Shown here piece by piece: positions 9,296-17,442 of a stretch of DNA of 51,431 nucleotides. The notes beneath the pieces are model-generated. The model made no database searches. It saw only the letters and a program-made list of their open reading frames with translations, and was not told the origin of the DNA. A program made the translations under genes and the position numbers. How positions within the stretch are numbered: the first letter of the stretch is position 1; each line of letters starts with the position of its first letter. Origin of the DNA: Variovorax sp. KBW07 (GTDB taxonomy: Bacteria; Pseudomonadota; Gammaproteobacteria; Burkholderiales; Burkholderiaceae_C); the NCBI RefSeq assembly GCF_003852515.1, contig NZ_QAJK01000163.1, positions 1-51,431 on the forward strand, written 5' to 3'.

Positions 9296-9324
9296 ATTAT
9301 TGCAGGCACTTGTGCCGATGTCAA
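9296..9324 (-). promoter_or_regulatory. Sigma-70 promoter of the spc operon
   Basis: On the minus strand a perfect -35 box TTGACA (9319-9324) is followed after exactly 17 bp by AATAAT (9296-9301), five of six consensus bases. Transcription would begin near 9289, giving a leader of roughly 135 nt before rplN. This explains how the spc genes are driven without S10-operon genes upstream. Confidence 0.85.
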
Positions 9325-9367
9325 CAACCCCATTACACCATCACGCGCTGGCACTAGACTTCAGGGC

Positions 9368-10570
9368 GTGCGCAACCTCGCGAATTCCTCCCGGCCGGCT
9401 CTCCTGCCGCTCTCGCGCCCTCCGCAGCAACCCCTGCGCCGCCGCTTGCTGGCGGGCGGGGCTGGCCTGCTGGCGCTGGGCCTTGCGGGCTGCAGGAGCG
9501 CGACCCCGAATCCCGACCTCGCCGACCCCGGCCGGCTGCGGCGCATCGCCGAAGCACGGTGGCCGCACAGGCTTCATATAGAAGGCACCCCGGCAGGCGG
9601 CCTCTCGGGCATCGACTACGACCCGGCGCGAGGTGAGTACCTGCTTATCAGCGATGACCGGTCAGATCACGCGCCCGTTCGCTTCTACACCGCCCGCTGG
9701 CCTCAGCCCGATGCCGCACCGCCCGCTCCCACCGGCGTGGTGTTGCTGCAACGCCCCGGCGGCGGCCCCTGGCCCAACCGGCGCCAGGCCATCGACGAGC
9801 TCCCGGTTCCCGACCCCGAAGCCCTGCGGCTGCGCCCGGCCACCGGCACCCTGCTCTGGACCAGCGAAGGCGACGTCGCCCGCGGCTTCGGCCCCGCGCT
9901 GTATGAATCGGCGCGCGACGGCCGCTTCCTGCGCGAATTTGCCCTGCCGACCATGTTCGCGCCCGATGCCGCGCAGCGCCGTGGCCCGCGCGACAACCTG
10001 AGCTTCGAGGGCCTGGCCCTCACGCCAGACGGCCGCTTCGCCTGGCTGGGCATGGAAAACGCCCTGGTCCAGGACGGCCCCGTGCCCACCACAAGCGCGC
10101 CCGGCGGCCCCTGCCGCTTCACCCAGGTCGACCTGGAAACCGGCAAGGCCGCCCGGCAGATCGCCTACGTTCCCGATGCCATCCCGCTGCGGCCGCTGGT
10201 ACCGGGTACCTATGCCGACAACGGCGTGAGCGAGATCCTCATGCTCGACGCCCACCGCATGCTGGTGCTGGAGCGCGCCTACGCCGCCGGCACGGGCAAT
10301 TCGCTGCGCCTGTATGAAATAGACACCCGCGCCGCCAGCGACGTGCTGGCCATCGACGCGCTGGCGCCCGGCAACCACCGTCCCGCCCCCAAGACCCTGG
10401 TGGCCGACTTCGGCGCACTCGGCCTGTCTCGCCTCGACAACACCGAGGGCATGTGCTGGGGGCCACCGCTGCCCAACGGCAAGCGCATGCTGGTGGTCGT
10501 GAGCGACGACAATTTCAATCCCCTGCAAGTCACCCAGTTCGCCGCCTTCGAATACACCGACCGACCATGA
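9368..10570 (+). CDS. Phytase-like esterase family lipoprotein
   Basis: The product belongs to the family described as having esterase-like activity of phytase, a beta-propeller-like secreted group whose substrate is mostly unknown. From a GTG start it has 400 residues. The N terminus shows a twin-arginine-like RRRLLAGG, a hydrophobic stretch and a lipobox LGLAGC, with the lipidated Cys at about 42. This suggests an exported lipoprotein, possibly through Tat. Recognisable blocks are YLLISDDRSDHAPVRFYTA, NLSFEGLALTPDG and LDNTEGMCWGP near the C terminus. The start is uncertain, because an ATG at 9278 would run through the spc promoter on the other strand. The stop overlaps the proC start (ATGA). 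Confidence 0.85.
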   Translation: MRNLANSSRPALLPLSRPPQQPLRRRLLAGGAGLLALGLAGCRSATPNPDLADPGRLRRIAEARWPHRLHIEGTPAGGLSGIDYDPARGEYLLISDDRSDHAPVRFYTARWPQPDAAPPAPTGVVLLQRPGGGPWPNRRQAIDELPVPDPEALRLRPATGTLLWTSEGDVARGFGPALYESARDGRFLREFALPTMFAPDAAQRRGPRDNLSFEGLALTPDGRFAWLGMENALVQDGPVPTTSAPGGPCRFTQVDLETGKAARQIAYVPDAIPLRPLVPGTYADNGVSEILMLDAHRMLVLERAYAAGTGNSLRLYEIDTRAASDVLAIDALAPGNHRPAPKTLVADFGALGLSRLDNTEGMCWGPPLPNGKRMLVVVSDDNFNPLQVTQFAAFEYTDRP

Positions 10571-11424
10571 CCATCGCCGTGACCTTCCTGCCCCGCACCG
10601 CCCCCGCGCCGCTGCCGCCCGTCGCCTTCATCGGCGGCGGCAACATGGCCAGCGCCATCATCGGCGGATTGATCCAGCAAGGCGCCCCGGCGGATGCGTT
10701 CGAGGTGGTCGAGCCCTTCGAAGAGGCCCGCGCCAAGCTCGCGCAGTCCTTCGGCGTCATCGCCAAGGCCGAGGCCGGCGAAAGCCTGTCGCGCTGCGCC
10801 GTCGTGGTGTGGGCCGTGAAGCCCCAGGCCTTTGCCGAAGCGGCCAGGCCCGTGCGCGCATTCGCCGCGAACGCCTTGCACCTGAGCGTGGCCGCGGGCA
10901 TTCCGTCGGACAGCATCGCCCGCTGGCTCGGCACCGAGCGCGTGGTGCGCGCCATGCCCAATACGCCCGCGCTGGTGGGCAAGGGCATGACCGGCCTCTT
11001 TGCGCGGCCGGACGTCTCGGGCGCCGACCGCGCACTGGTCGCCCAATTGCTGTCGCCCACCGGCGAACTGATCTGGGTCGACGCCGAGCCCGCGCTCGAC
11101 GCGGTGACCGCCATGTCGGGCTCGGGCCCGGCCTACGTGTTCTATTTCATCGAGGCCATGACCGAGGCCGGCGTCGAGATGGGCCTGACGCCCGACCAGG
11201 CCCAGCGGCTGGCCATCGGCACCTTCACCGGCGCCTCGGCGCTGGCGCACAGCGCAACCGAGCCGCCCTCCGTGCTGCGCGAGCGCGTGACCTCCAAGGG
11301 TGGCACCACCTACGCGGCAATCTCCTCGCTGCAGGGCGCCGACGTCAAGGCGCAGTTCAAGACCGCGATCCGCGCGGCGCAGAAGCGCGCAGCCGAGCTG
11401 GGCGAGGAATTCGGCCGCGGCTGA
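10567..11424 (+). CDS. proC: Pyrroline-5-carboxylate reductase
   Basis: ProC catalyses the last step of proline synthesis, reduction of 1-pyrroline-5-carboxylate with NAD(P)H in the cytoplasm. The 285-residue protein has the Rossmann motif VAFIGGGNMASAIIGGLIQQ (about 17-36). It also has RAMPNTPALVGKGMTGL and the C-terminal signature AVTAMSGSGPAYVFYFIEAM followed by LRERVTSKGGTTYAAI. The ATG overlaps the stop of the upstream lipoprotein gene by four bases, so translation is probably coupled. An upstream in-frame extension at 10453 overlaps the neighbour and is rejected. Confidence 0.97.
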   Translation: MTIAVTFLPRTAPAPLPPVAFIGGGNMASAIIGGLIQQGAPADAFEVVEPFEEARAKLAQSFGVIAKAEAGESLSRCAVVVWAVKPQAFAEAARPVRAFAANALHLSVAAGIPSDSIARWLGTERVVRAMPNTPALVGKGMTGLFARPDVSGADRALVAQLLSPTGELIWVDAEPALDAVTAMSGSGPAYVFYFIEAMTEAGVEMGLTPDQAQRLAIGTFTGASALAHSATEPPSVLRERVTSKGGTTYAAISSLQGADVKAQFKTAIRAAQKRAAELGEEFGRG

Positions 11425-11440
11425 GCGCGCAAGCCGCTCC

Positions 11441-12799
11441 TCAGGCCGGCACCGGGACGACGGCCTCCACCACCCGCAGGCTGCGCGAGAACAGCGGCAG
11501 CAATGAAGCCGCCATCAGCAGCGCGGGCACGATGCCGAACAGCCACATCATCGCGGCCAGCGCCGACGCCGGCTGCGCAACCGCTTCGCCCGTCGAGGGA
11601 ATGAAGCCGCTCCAGCCCAGCACCAACCCCGACAGCATGGCGCCCAGCGCCAGCCCGATCTTTTCCCAGCCGACCCACACGCCCGTGAACGCGCCGTCGC
11701 GGTTCTTGCCGCTGCGGCGGCGGTGCACGTCGATCACGTCCGGCAGCAGCGAAAAGCCGAAGACCTGCCCCGCCGAAAAGCCGATGCCCGCCAGCACCGC
11801 GCCGGCGACCAGCACGGCCACCGACGTGGACAGGCCCCACACCGACACCAGGAAGCCGACCACGCCGACGCAGGTGCCCAGCACGAAACAGCTGCGCTTC
11901 GGAAGGCGCCGCGCCACCATCGGCCAGAACAGCATCGCAACCACGCTGGCCAGCGTCATCACGCCGAAGTACAGCGCCAGGAAGTTGCCGCCCAGCGGGC
12001 TCAGGTACTTGCCCACGTAGGCCAGCATGGTCGAGTTGGCGCTCTGCGCCAGCATCTGCAGCCCGTACGCCAGCGCCAGCATCACGAAGGCCCGCTCGCC
12101 CAGCACGGTGCGCAGTTGCGCCGACAGGCCCGTGGCGTCCGTCTCGCCCTGCAGCAGCGGCATGCGGCGCGTGCCCAGCACCGTGACCAGCATGGCGACA
12201 AGGCACAGCGCGCCCACGCCCCAGCCGACCACGCCGTAGGCCCGCGCATTGCCGCCCAGCGCCTTCAGCACCTCGGGCCAGCCCACTGCGGCGATCAGCA
12301 AGCTCAGGCCGAGAAAACCCATGCGCAGCGCCACCAGGCGCGTGCGCTCGTGCCGGTCGTTGGTGATCTCGCCGAGCAATGCCGTGTACGGCACGCTGAA
12401 CAGCGCATAGCCCGTCGTCGCCAGCACGAACATCAGCGTCACGTAGGCCCAGCGGGCCTGCGGCGTGTCGAGCGCCGGCACGTTGAACACCAGCGCGATG
12501 CCGCTCGACAGCAGCACCGCGCCCAACAGCATGAAAGGATGGCGCCGGCCCCAGCGGGTTTGGGCGCGATCGGAGCGCAGCCCGATGTACGGATCGGTCA
12601 GGAACTCCCACAGCTTGGGCAGCAGCAGCGTGAACGACGCCCACGCCGCCGCGATGCCCAGGTGGTCGGTCATGAAGAACAGCAGGAAGAGCTGCGGCAC
12701 CACCAGGAAGCTGCCCGTGCCCAGCGTCGCGAATCCATAGGCGACGCGCACGCGCAAGGCCAGCGGCTGCGTGGCCGCGATCGGTGTCGTGTGGGTCAT
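11441..12799 (-). CDS. GPH-family (MelB-like) MFS transporter
   Basis: This inner-membrane symporter of 452 residues resembles the glycoside-pentoside-hexuronide:cation family (MFS_2). The loop motif KLWEFLTDPYIGLRSDRAQT followed by RWGRRHPFMLLGA is characteristic, and about twelve hydrophobic segments follow. It is the last gene of a three-gene operon and overlaps the upstream ligase by ATGA. The pairing with a CoA-ligase and a MaoC protein argues that the substrate may be a carboxylic acid or its conjugate rather than a sugar. That is inference from context only. Confidence 0.88.
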   Translation of the reverse strand: MTHTTPIAATQPLALRVRVAYGFATLGTGSFLVVPQLFLLFFMTDHLGIAAAWASFTLLLPKLWEFLTDPYIGLRSDRAQTRWGRRHPFMLLGAVLLSSGIALVFNVPALDTPQARWAYVTLMFVLATTGYALFSVPYTALLGEITNDRHERTRLVALRMGFLGLSLLIAAVGWPEVLKALGGNARAYGVVGWGVGALCLVAMLVTVLGTRRMPLLQGETDATGLSAQLRTVLGERAFVMLALAYGLQMLAQSANSTMLAYVGKYLSPLGGNFLALYFGVMTLASVVAMLFWPMVARRLPKRSCFVLGTCVGVVGFLVSVWGLSTSVAVLVAGAVLAGIGFSAGQVFGFSLLPDVIDVHRRRSGKNRDGAFTGVWVGWEKIGLALGAMLSGLVLGWSGFIPSTGEAVAQPASALAAMMWLFGIVPALLMAASLLPLFSRSLRVVEAVVPVPA

Positions 12800-14433
12800 G
12801 CGAGCCTCGGCAGTGAAGCAGAAGAAAGCGGGGAGGGCGCGGCGCGCCTGGCAATGGCCGCGCAGGCACGCGCCTTGAGCGCCAGCCGGTCGACCTTGCC
12901 GATGGGCAGCATCGGCAGGTCGCGCACGACCTCGATGTGCTTGGGCAGCTTGTAGTTGGCCAGTCGCTCGCGCAATGCGGCCTTCAGCGCGGCGGGACTG
13001 TCGTCGGGCTTCTGCGTGACGACGAAGGCGTAGCCCACCTCGACGTACTCGTCGTCGGGCACCGGCACCACCACGGCCATCGTGACCGGCGCCAGCGCTT
13101 CCAGGGCCTGCTCTATCTCCAGCGGATAGACGTTGTAGCCGCCCGACTTGAACATCTCCTTGCTGCGCCCCACCAGCTGCACGCGGCCTTCGGGCGTCAC
13201 GACGGCGATGTCGCCGGTGCGAAACCACCCGCCTTCCGCAAAGGCTTCGGCGGTGGCGTCGGGCCGCTGGAAGTAGCCGGTGAACAGCCAGTCGCCATGC
13301 AGCTGCAGTTCGCCCGCGGTGCCCTTGGGACAGGGACGCCCTGCGCCGTCGGCCAGGCGCCATCCGATGCGCGGGTCGAACCGGCCCACGGTGCCGGCGA
13401 TGGTCTCGGCGTCGTCGTCCACGTCGGTGAAGGTCGAGAAGCCCATGGCCTCGGTCAGCCCGTAGCCGTTCATCACGGGCCGGCCCGTCACCTCTTGCAG
13501 CAGGCGCACCAGCGGCAACGGCGGCTGGTTGCCCGCAAGAATGATCTTCTGCAGGCTCGAATAATCGGTGCTGTGAAAACGCGGCGAGCGGCTGACGGCG
13601 AGAAACATCGCAGGCACGCCGCCGACCATGGTCAGGCGGTGCGTCTCGATGGCCTGCAGCATCGCGTCGGGGTCGAAGTCGGGCTGGAACACCACCGTCG
13701 TGCCCGTCACCAGGCAGTTGGTGCACAGGTCGACCACGCAGCCGACATGGTTCACCGGCAGGTTGCACAGCGTGCGTCCCTGCCCCTCGACCCCGAAGTG
13801 CGCCGGGTCATTGGTGATCGGCGCAATGAACACGATGCCGCGGTGCGTGAGCTGCGCGCCCTTCGGCGTGCCGGTCGTGCCCGAGGTGTAGACCAGCAGC
13901 GCCGTGTCGTGCCCGCGCACGGCATCGCGCGCCGCCTGCAGCCGCTCGGGCGCCACGTCGGCGCCGGTCTTCGCGAAGGCTTCGAGCCGGCGGCCCGACA
14001 CCACCCAGCAGCTGCCGTCCGCGCGGTCGGCCAGTGCCTCGATCTTGCGCACTTGCGCCGGTTCGCCATCGAGCAGGTTGAACAGCAGCGTGGGCCTGCA
14101 GTCGGCCATGACCACCGCCAGCTCGGCTTCGGTGTACCTGGGGTTCAGGCCCACGTAGATGCCGCCGACGCTGGAGATGGCAAGAAATAGCGCCATGAAC
14201 GCGGGGCAAGGCTTGGCATGGACCGCGACGCGCTGGCCCGGTGCGAGCCCATGCGCCAGCAGGGCACTGGCCAGTGCGTCGACCCACGCCTGTGCTTCGG
14301 CGAACGAGATGCGCCGGTCGCCTTCGATCCAGGCGTCGGTGTCGGCGCGGGTGCGCGCGTGGTGCGCCAGCCAGGCGTCGGCACGGGGCAAGTCTGGCAG
14401 GTCGGGCAGGGCAAGCGGTTCAGGCAGCGCCAT
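12796..14433 (-). CDS. Class I adenylate-forming acid-CoA ligase
   Basis: The enzyme activates a carboxylic acid with ATP and transfers it to CoA. At 545 residues it has the family's usual size. The P-loop TSGTTGTPKG is at 183-192. Motif GYGLTEAMGFSTF follows at mid-length, and the hinge and C-terminal lid have GRSKEMFKSGGYNVYPLEIE. A catalytic lysine sits in LPMLPIGKVDRLALK. The exact acid cannot be read from sequence, and fatty or aryl acids are both possible. The gene overlaps the MaoC gene upstream by 14 bp and the transporter downstream by 4 bp. Confidence 0.9.
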   Translation of the reverse strand: MALPEPLALPDLPDLPRADAWLAHHARTRADTDAWIEGDRRISFAEAQAWVDALASALLAHGLAPGQRVAVHAKPCPAFMALFLAISSVGGIYVGLNPRYTEAELAVVMADCRPTLLFNLLDGEPAQVRKIEALADRADGSCWVVSGRRLEAFAKTGADVAPERLQAARDAVRGHDTALLVYTSGTTGTPKGAQLTHRGIVFIAPITNDPAHFGVEGQGRTLCNLPVNHVGCVVDLCTNCLVTGTTVVFQPDFDPDAMLQAIETHRLTMVGGVPAMFLAVSRSPRFHSTDYSSLQKIILAGNQPPLPLVRLLQEVTGRPVMNGYGLTEAMGFSTFTDVDDDAETIAGTVGRFDPRIGWRLADGAGRPCPKGTAGELQLHGDWLFTGYFQRPDATAEAFAEGGWFRTGDIAVVTPEGRVQLVGRSKEMFKSGGYNVYPLEIEQALEALAPVTMAVVVPVPDDEYVEVGYAFVVTQKPDDSPAALKAALRERLANYKLPKHIEVVRDLPMLPIGKVDRLALKARACAAIARRAAPSPLSSASLPRLA

Positions 14434-14950
14434 GGTCCTGCTCCCCGCTTTCGGTCAGCGCACGCGGCCCGAGAAAGAACAGCCAGCCGGCCGCCAGCGT
14501 GACCGTGCCGTCTTCGAGCTCGAGCAGCACGTCCTGCTTCAGCAAAGCGCTGTCATTGGGCTTCGGCGTGACTTCCGCCAGGCGCAGGCGTGCCCGGAAG
14601 CGCACGCCCACCGGCATCGGACGCACGAAGCGCAGCCGGTCGAAGCCGTAGTTCAGCGCGTGGTTCATGTCGAAGGACACCAGCGTGCGCATGGCCTCGC
14701 CGCTCAGCCTGATGAGGTGCGACACCTGGAAGAAGCCCTGCACGATGGTGCCGCCGTACGGCGCCTCGCGGGCCGCGCGTTCGGGCTCGAGATGAATCCA
14801 TTCACCGGCGCCGTCGCCCGACAGTTCCGCATAGCGGTCGACCATGTCCTGCGTGATGCGGTGCCATTCGGACACGCCTTCCTGGCCGATCTTCTGTTTC
14901 ATACGGGCCAGCGCAGTGGCAATCGATGGCGATGTTTCGGCAGTCTGCAT
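14420..14950 (-). CDS. MaoC-family hydratase/dehydratase
   Basis: The 176-residue product looks like a single-hotdog MaoC protein, a family that hydrates enoyl-CoA esters. The segment RYAELSGDGAGEWIHLEPER is the MaoC-type DxNxxH region, although the second position is altered (SGDGAGEWIH). GGTIVQGFFQVSHLIRL is the next conserved block. The ATG at 14950 gives MQTAETSPSIATALARMKQK. A longer reading would run through the operator region and is rejected. It is the first gene of the operon and lies divergent from the TetR gene. Confidence 0.82.
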   Translation of the reverse strand: MQTAETSPSIATALARMKQKIGQEGVSEWHRITQDMVDRYAELSGDGAGEWIHLEPERAAREAPYGGTIVQGFFQVSHLIRLSGEAMRTLVSFDMNHALNYGFDRLRFVRPMPVGVRFRARLRLAEVTPKPNDSALLKQDVLLELEDGTVTLAAGWLFFLGPRALTESGEQDHGAA

Positions 14951-14981
14951 GGGTCGTCGTCTCCTGGGTTTTTCGGCTTTC

Positions 14982-14999
14982 ACATAACACTTGTTATGT
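14982..14999. promoter_or_regulatory. Palindromic operator 1 (TetR)
   Basis: A perfect 18-bp palindrome, ACATAACACTTGTTATGT, lies in the divergent region between the MaoC operon and the TetR gene. Its core ATAAC-N4-GTTAT recurs in the neighbouring site 28 bp away (centre to centre). This is the expected layout for a TetR repressor that controls both directions. Confidence 0.85.
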
Positions 15000-15011
15000 T
15001 TCGTGGAAAAT

Positions 15012-15025
15012 ATAACAAGCGTTAT
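15012..15025. promoter_or_regulatory. Palindromic operator 2 (TetR)
   Basis: A second copy of the ATAAC-N4-GTTAT dyad (ATAACAAGCGTTAT) lies in the same intergenic region. It differs from operator 1 only in the four central bases and the flanks. The pair probably binds two TetR dimers. Confidence 0.8.
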
Positions 15026-15096
15026 GTGGATGCGCAATAGGGGTTCGACGGGCGGCCGTCCTCCTGTAGAGTCGTCGCACACCGGAGAGCGTTACC

Positions 15097-15717
15097 TTGG
15101 GAAAGACAGCACAAGCAAAGACACCGAAGCCGCAGGCCGACAGGCGCGAAGCCATCGTGCATGCCGCCTGGCGCATGGCCGCCACGGGCGGGCTGGCCGC
15201 CGTCACCATCCGTTCGATTGCAGGCGAGATCGGCTTCACCACGGGCATCGTGATGCATCACTTCCCCACGAAGGAAGCGATCCTGGAAGAGATGATCGAG
15301 CGCCTGTACCGCGGCCTGTTCGACGACTATCGCGCCGCCCTGGCGCGCGCGCCGGCCGGCCGGCGGCTGGAGCGCATGCTGCTGTCCTGCCTGCCGCTCA
15401 AGCCCCACACCGCCTTCGGCTGGAAGCTGTCGATCGTGCTGCAGAGCGAGGCGCTGCGTTCACCCGCCATCGCGAAGATGCAGCAGCGCCACTACCGCGT
15501 GTATGAAGACGACATGATGCGGGAGCTGGTGCAGCTGCAGGCCGACGGGCAAATTGCCGCCACCACCGACCTCGCGTTCGCGTTGTCCCGGCTGATCGCG
15601 CTGGTGGAGGGCATCGGCGCCACCTATGCGCTGCGGCCGCGCGCCATGCCGACCCGGCTGCAGCGCCAGCTCATCCTCGACGAACTCGAGCGGCTGCAGG
15701 CAGCGCCGCGCGGCTGA
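15097..15717 (+). CDS. TetR-family transcriptional regulator
   Basis: This is a 206-residue repressor-type regulator. The helix-turn-helix lies at about 17-63 (IRSIAGEIGFTTGIVMHHFP, TKEAILEEM). The rest is a helical ligand-binding and dimerisation domain. The start is TTG at 15097, with RBS GGAGAG eight bases upstream, and no better ATG or GTG exists. It is transcribed away from the MaoC-ligase-transporter operon, and two palindromes lie between them. It probably represses that operon until an acyl-CoA or acid ligand binds. Confidence 0.92.
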   Translation: MGKTAQAKTPKPQADRREAIVHAAWRMAATGGLAAVTIRSIAGEIGFTTGIVMHHFPTKEAILEEMIERLYRGLFDDYRAALARAPAGRRLERMLLSCLPLKPHTAFGWKLSIVLQSEALRSPAIAKMQQRHYRVYEDDMMRELVQLQADGQIAATTDLAFALSRLIALVEGIGATYALRPRAMPTRLQRQLILDELERLQAAPRG

Positions 15718-15743
15718 CCGCCGGCCAGCCAGCCACCAGTCAG

Positions 15744-16604
15744 TCAGTGAATGGCGTAGCCGGCCACGATGCCGGCGAATATCGCGAAGCCCAGCCAGTG
15801 GTTCTCGCGGAAGGCGTTGAAGCAGCCTTCGCGCGTGCGCTCGCGAATCAGGCGCCAGTGCCACAAGGCCTGCGCCGCCGCCACGGCGATGCCCACGTAG
15901 AACAGCGCGCCCAGCGAGCGGCTGGCACCGGCCCAGGTCCACACCGCCAGGAAGATCGCGTAGCTCAGCATCACCGCCGCCACGTCGAAGCGGCCGAAGG
16001 TGATGGCCGAGGTCTTCATGCCGATCCGCAGGTCGTCGTCGCGGTCGACCATCGCGTACTCGGTGTCGTAGGCCAGCACCCAGAACAGGTTGCCCGCGAG
16101 CAAGAGCCAGGCAAACCACGGCACCGTCGACTGCACGGCCGCAAAGGCCATCGGAATGCCGAAGCTGAAGGCAATGCCCAGCACCGCCTGCGGGATCGAC
16201 ACGAAGCGCTTGGCGAAGGGGTAGATCAGCGTGATGGCCAGTGCCGCGAACGACCACAGCACCGTGGTGCGGTTGGTCGTCAGCACCAGCCCGAAGGACG
16301 CCAGCGCCAGCACCACGCCGAGCCCCAGCGCTTCCTTCACGGACATCGCGCCGCTGGTCACCGGGCGCTGGGCCGTGCGCTTCACATGGCGGTCGAACTC
16401 GCGGTCGGCCACGTCGTTCACGCAGCAGCCCGCGCTGCGCATCAGGAAAGTGCCGAGCGTGAACACCACGACCAGGTGCCAGCCCGGCCAGCCATCGGCG
16501 GCGAACCAGAGCGCGCCCAGCGTGGGCCACAGCAGCAACAGCCAGCCCGCGGGGCGGTTCCAGCGGATCAGGTCGAGGTAGAGCGCAAAACGACGGGCAA
16601 GCAT
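15744..16604 (-). CDS. ubiA: 4-hydroxybenzoate polyprenyltransferase
   Basis: UbiA attaches the polyprenyl tail to 4-hydroxybenzoate in ubiquinone synthesis, in the inner membrane. The 286-residue protein from [20 protein letters not shown] has the two Asp-rich motifs, NDVADREFD at 63-71 and [13 protein letters not shown] at 179-191, and about eight membrane helices. The upstream in-frame extension to 16700 runs through the dps terminator and is rejected. It lies downstream of dps but is separated from it by that terminator. Confidence 0.96.
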   Translation of the reverse strand: MLARRFALYLDLIRWNRPAGWLLLLWPTLGALWFAADGWPGWHLVVVFTLGTFLMRSAGCCVNDVADREFDRHVKRTAQRPVTSGAMSVKEALGLGVVLALASFGLVLTTNRTTVLWSFAALAITLIYPFAKRFVSIPQAVLGIAFSFGIPMAFAAVQSTVPWFAWLLLAGNLFWVLAYDTEYAMVDRDDDLRIGMKTSAITFGRFDVAAVMLSYAIFLAVWTWAGASRSLGALFYVGIAVAAAQALWHWRLIRERTREGCFNAFRENHWLGFAIFAGIVAGYAIH

Positions 16605-16656
16605 GCGAGTGACGGGGCAGGGGGCAGGACAGAACAGGGACTGAACGGAACTGACA

Positions 16657-16686
16657 GACAAAAAAAGAGCGGCCATTGTGCCGCTC
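16657..16686 (-). terminator. Rho-independent terminator of dps
   Basis: A 7-bp stem GAGCGGC/GCCGCTC (16667-16673 with 16680-16686) has a short loop. On the minus strand it is followed by six T residues and then TGTCTGTC. It lies 30 bp after the dps stop codon and just before ubiA. Confidence 0.85.
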
Positions 16687-16715
16687 CTTGGTTTGCGCAA
16701 GAACCTGCGTGGTGC

Positions 16716-17291
16716 TCAGTCTTCCAGCAGCGAGCGCAGCATCCACGCCGTCTGGTCGTGCACGGTGCAACGCGCGGTCAGCATGTCGGCCGTCGGATCG
16801 TCGCCGGCTTCCTCGGCCACGGGAATGAATTCGCGCGCGATGCGCGACACGGTTTCATGGCCCTTCACAAGAATGCGCACCATCTCCATCGCCTTGGGCG
16901 GGGTCTGCGGCACGTCGGGCACGGTGGCGATCTTGCTGAACTCGGCGTACGAGCCCGGCGCGTAGTGGCCCAGTGCGCGAATGCGCTCGGCCAGCACGTC
17001 GGTCGCGCCCCACAGCTCGGTGTACTGGCCCATGAACATCGCGTGCAGCGAGTTGAAGTGCGGGCCCGTCACGTTCCAGTGGAAGTTGTGCGTGGTGAGG
17101 TACAGCGTGTAGGTGTCGGCCAGCACGCGGCTCAGGCCTTCGGCAATGGCCGCGCGGTCCTGGCGTTCGATGCCGATGTTGATGATCGGCGCGTTGCGGC
17201 TGCCGGACTCCTGCGCGACCACGCTGCCGCCCTTCTTGGGCACCTTGCCGGCGGAGGAAGGAGACGATGATTTCTTCGAGGCTTTGGCCAT
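16716..17291 (-). CDS. dps: Dps family DNA-binding ferritin-like protein
   Basis: Dps forms a dodecamer that oxidises and stores iron and protects DNA under oxidative stress. The 191-residue product has a Lys/Ser-rich N-terminal tail (1-22) suited to DNA binding. The inter-subunit ferroxidase ligands are His71, His83, Asp98 and Glu102. Their spacings (12, 27, 31) equal those of E. coli His51, His63, Asp78 and Glu82. It sits next to oxyR on the same strand, matching known OxyR control of dps in E. coli. A terminator follows it. Any OxyR site in the 17292-17442 gap was not identified by eye. Confidence 0.96.
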   Translation of the reverse strand: MAKASKKSSSPSSAGKVPKKGGSVVAQESGSRNAPIINIGIERQDRAAIAEGLSRVLADTYTLYLTTHNFHWNVTGPHFNSLHAMFMGQYTELWGATDVLAERIRALGHYAPGSYAEFSKIATVPDVPQTPPKAMEMVRILVKGHETVSRIAREFIPVAEEAGDDPTADMLTARCTVHDQTAWMLRSLLED

Positions 17292-17411
17292 GGCGAGAGC
17301 TCTTTCTTCAAGTTGGGGGGAACAAACGCAATTCTCGAAGCCGGGCTGCGGCTTCGCAACAGCGTCACTCTATCCCAGCGATGAATGATTCAAAACAGCC
17401 GGCGCGTAGGC

Positions 17412-17426
17412 CAATTCCCCGAATTG
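17412..17426. other. 15-bp dyad between oxyR and dps
   Basis: CAATTC-CCC-GAATTG is a perfect 6-bp dyad just after the oxyR stop codon and upstream of dps. It could be a weak hairpin after oxyR or a regulator site. It does not match the OxyR ATAG-N7-CTAT pattern. Confidence 0.3.
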
Positions 17427-17442
17427 CATCGACCTCGAATTT

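Noticed and set aside
16605-16700. N-terminal extension of UbiA
   Set aside because: The segment crosses the dps terminator hairpin and its T-tract, and homologues begin near [10 protein letters not shown].
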